A DNA stretch of 64,000 nt. Origin: Chitinophaga sancti (GTDB lineage Bacteria; Bacteroidota; Bacteroidia; Chitinophagales; Chitinophagaceae). A program made the position numbers and the translations under genes. Positions 63,510-64,000 of this stretch are shown one piece after another; the first letter of the stretch is position 1; each line of letters begins with the position of its first letter. Where the stretch lies: positions 4,960,001-5,024,000 of the forward strand of contig NZ_CP139972.1 in NCBI RefSeq assembly GCF_034424315.1, written 5' to 3'. Below the pieces are notes generated by a model, which saw only the letters and a list, made by a program, of their open reading frames with translations, did no database searches and was not told the DNA's origin.

Positions 63510-63765
63510 TTTCTAAAAAAATCTTGCCAAATGTAAATGGAGTTTGATTTGATTTTTTAAAATTTTGCACTGTTGTTTTGTCCTCGTTTACTTATGACGT
63601 TCGTCTTATAGTAACGAAGAACCGTGCCGTACATTGTAGTATTTAAACTGGCTGTTGTGATACCACTACACATCGCCCTGGCATTGCTTTGGGTATATGT
63701 TGGTATTATTACTGGCCGGTAGTTCTTTGTATATCCGATGAAAATTTTAAAATAAAAGTAAGTTC
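63510..63765. other. Spacer, nothing supported
   Basis: About 256 bases; no gene or clear promoter recognised. The sequence 63,560-63,700 looks weakly coding but has no start. Confidence 0.35.
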
Positions 63766-63888
63766 ATGAAAAAAGGATTTCTAATTGGTTTGTTTGCCTT
63801 CGCAGTTATTTCCCCAAATGCCAATGCCCGGCCGGGGAAATTAATGGATAAAGCGAAACCCGGCGCCAGCAAGACAAAAGATAAATGA
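63766..63888 (+). CDS. Small secreted peptide, 40 aa
   Basis: MKKGFLIGLFAFAVISPNANA is a clear signal peptide; the mature part is about 19 residues, basic (PGKLMDKAKPGASKTKDK). Another frame (EPGIIAYKQTARYIRVSY...) continues to the window edge, so a one-base shift could extend the protein; its full form cannot be judged here. Confidence 0.45.
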   Translation: MKKGFLIGLFAFAVISPNANARPGKLMDKAKPGASKTKDK

Positions 63889-64000
63889 ACCCGGCATTAT
63901 AGCATACAAGCAGACTGCGCGTTACATCAGGGTATCCTATAAGGATAAGAAGAATGATAATTGCTATTATGACAATGTCATTTTTGAACACCCCTATGAA

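Noticed and set aside
1..64000. CRISPR array or cas genes
   Set aside because: No regular repeat-spacer series and no Cas signature was seen; the phased arrays at 6,960-7,181 have no spacers.

Overview
The window looks like chromosome of a Bacteroidota bacterium, most likely Chitinophaga or a close relative (family Chitinophagaceae). The signs are TAnnTTTG -7 promoter boxes, very large RHS proteins with Bacteroidota-type signal peptides and DUF5977-like tails, many short lipoproteins, ISAon1- and IS66-type insertion sequences, and core proteins of Chitinophaga type. This placement rests on protein and promoter style only.

Region 1 (1-4,830) is core genome: the start of gltX, a polysaccharide deacetylase, a lipoprotein, a TatD nuclease, a type I asparaginase and tRNA-Ser(GGA).

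Region 2 (about 4,830-23,330) is an AT-rich genomic island inserted at the 3' end of tRNA-Ser. A large serine recombinase sits at its tRNA end. Cargo looks like host defence: a histidine kinase / nucleotidyltransferase-HEPN / XRE operon, a SEFIR (TIR-like) protein, a nuclease-like protein beside a trypsin-like protease, two unknown proteins of which one has a HEPN-like RxxxxH motif, and a protein kinase-TPR pair. An ISAon1-type element (8-bp target duplication) and an IS66 element (8-bp duplication, splitting the kinase) have landed here. Between the operons lie phased 10- and 11-bp direct repeats and a compact multi-hairpin segment that could be an undescribed structured RNA.

Region 3 (about 23,330-39,600) is older accessory DNA. 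It begins with a decayed second copy of the same recombinase next to a tRNA-3'-end-like scrap, so elements have stacked at this site; part of that copy is inverted. Then come a two-gene RHS locus with a small overlapping lipoprotein, a gutted Fic gene, several lipoprotein or immunity-like genes, an RRM protein, a group II intron remnant and a HigBA-like toxin-antitoxin pair. A dispersed repeat with a conserved minus-strand reading frame occurs four times in regions 2 and 3.

Region 4 (39,650-51,010) has a tight polyamine-type operon (SpeH, DUF4178, small membrane protein, spermidine synthase, FAD oxidase), an AAA-ATPase/PD-(D/E)XK protein with a partial duplicate nearby, and a SWIM zinc-finger protein.

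Region 5 (51,440-57,810) is the best candidate for an undescribed system: an unknown 217-aa protein, a PLP-dependent decarboxylase, a PaaK-like adenylate-forming enzyme and four small paralogues resembling AidA/PixA inclusion-body proteins, nearly all head to tail.

Region 6 (58,480-64,000) has a DoxX-glutathione peroxidase fusion coupled to an OhrR-type MarR regulator, a secreted unknown protein, a CPBP protease, a Crp/Fnr-type protein and a small secreted peptide.
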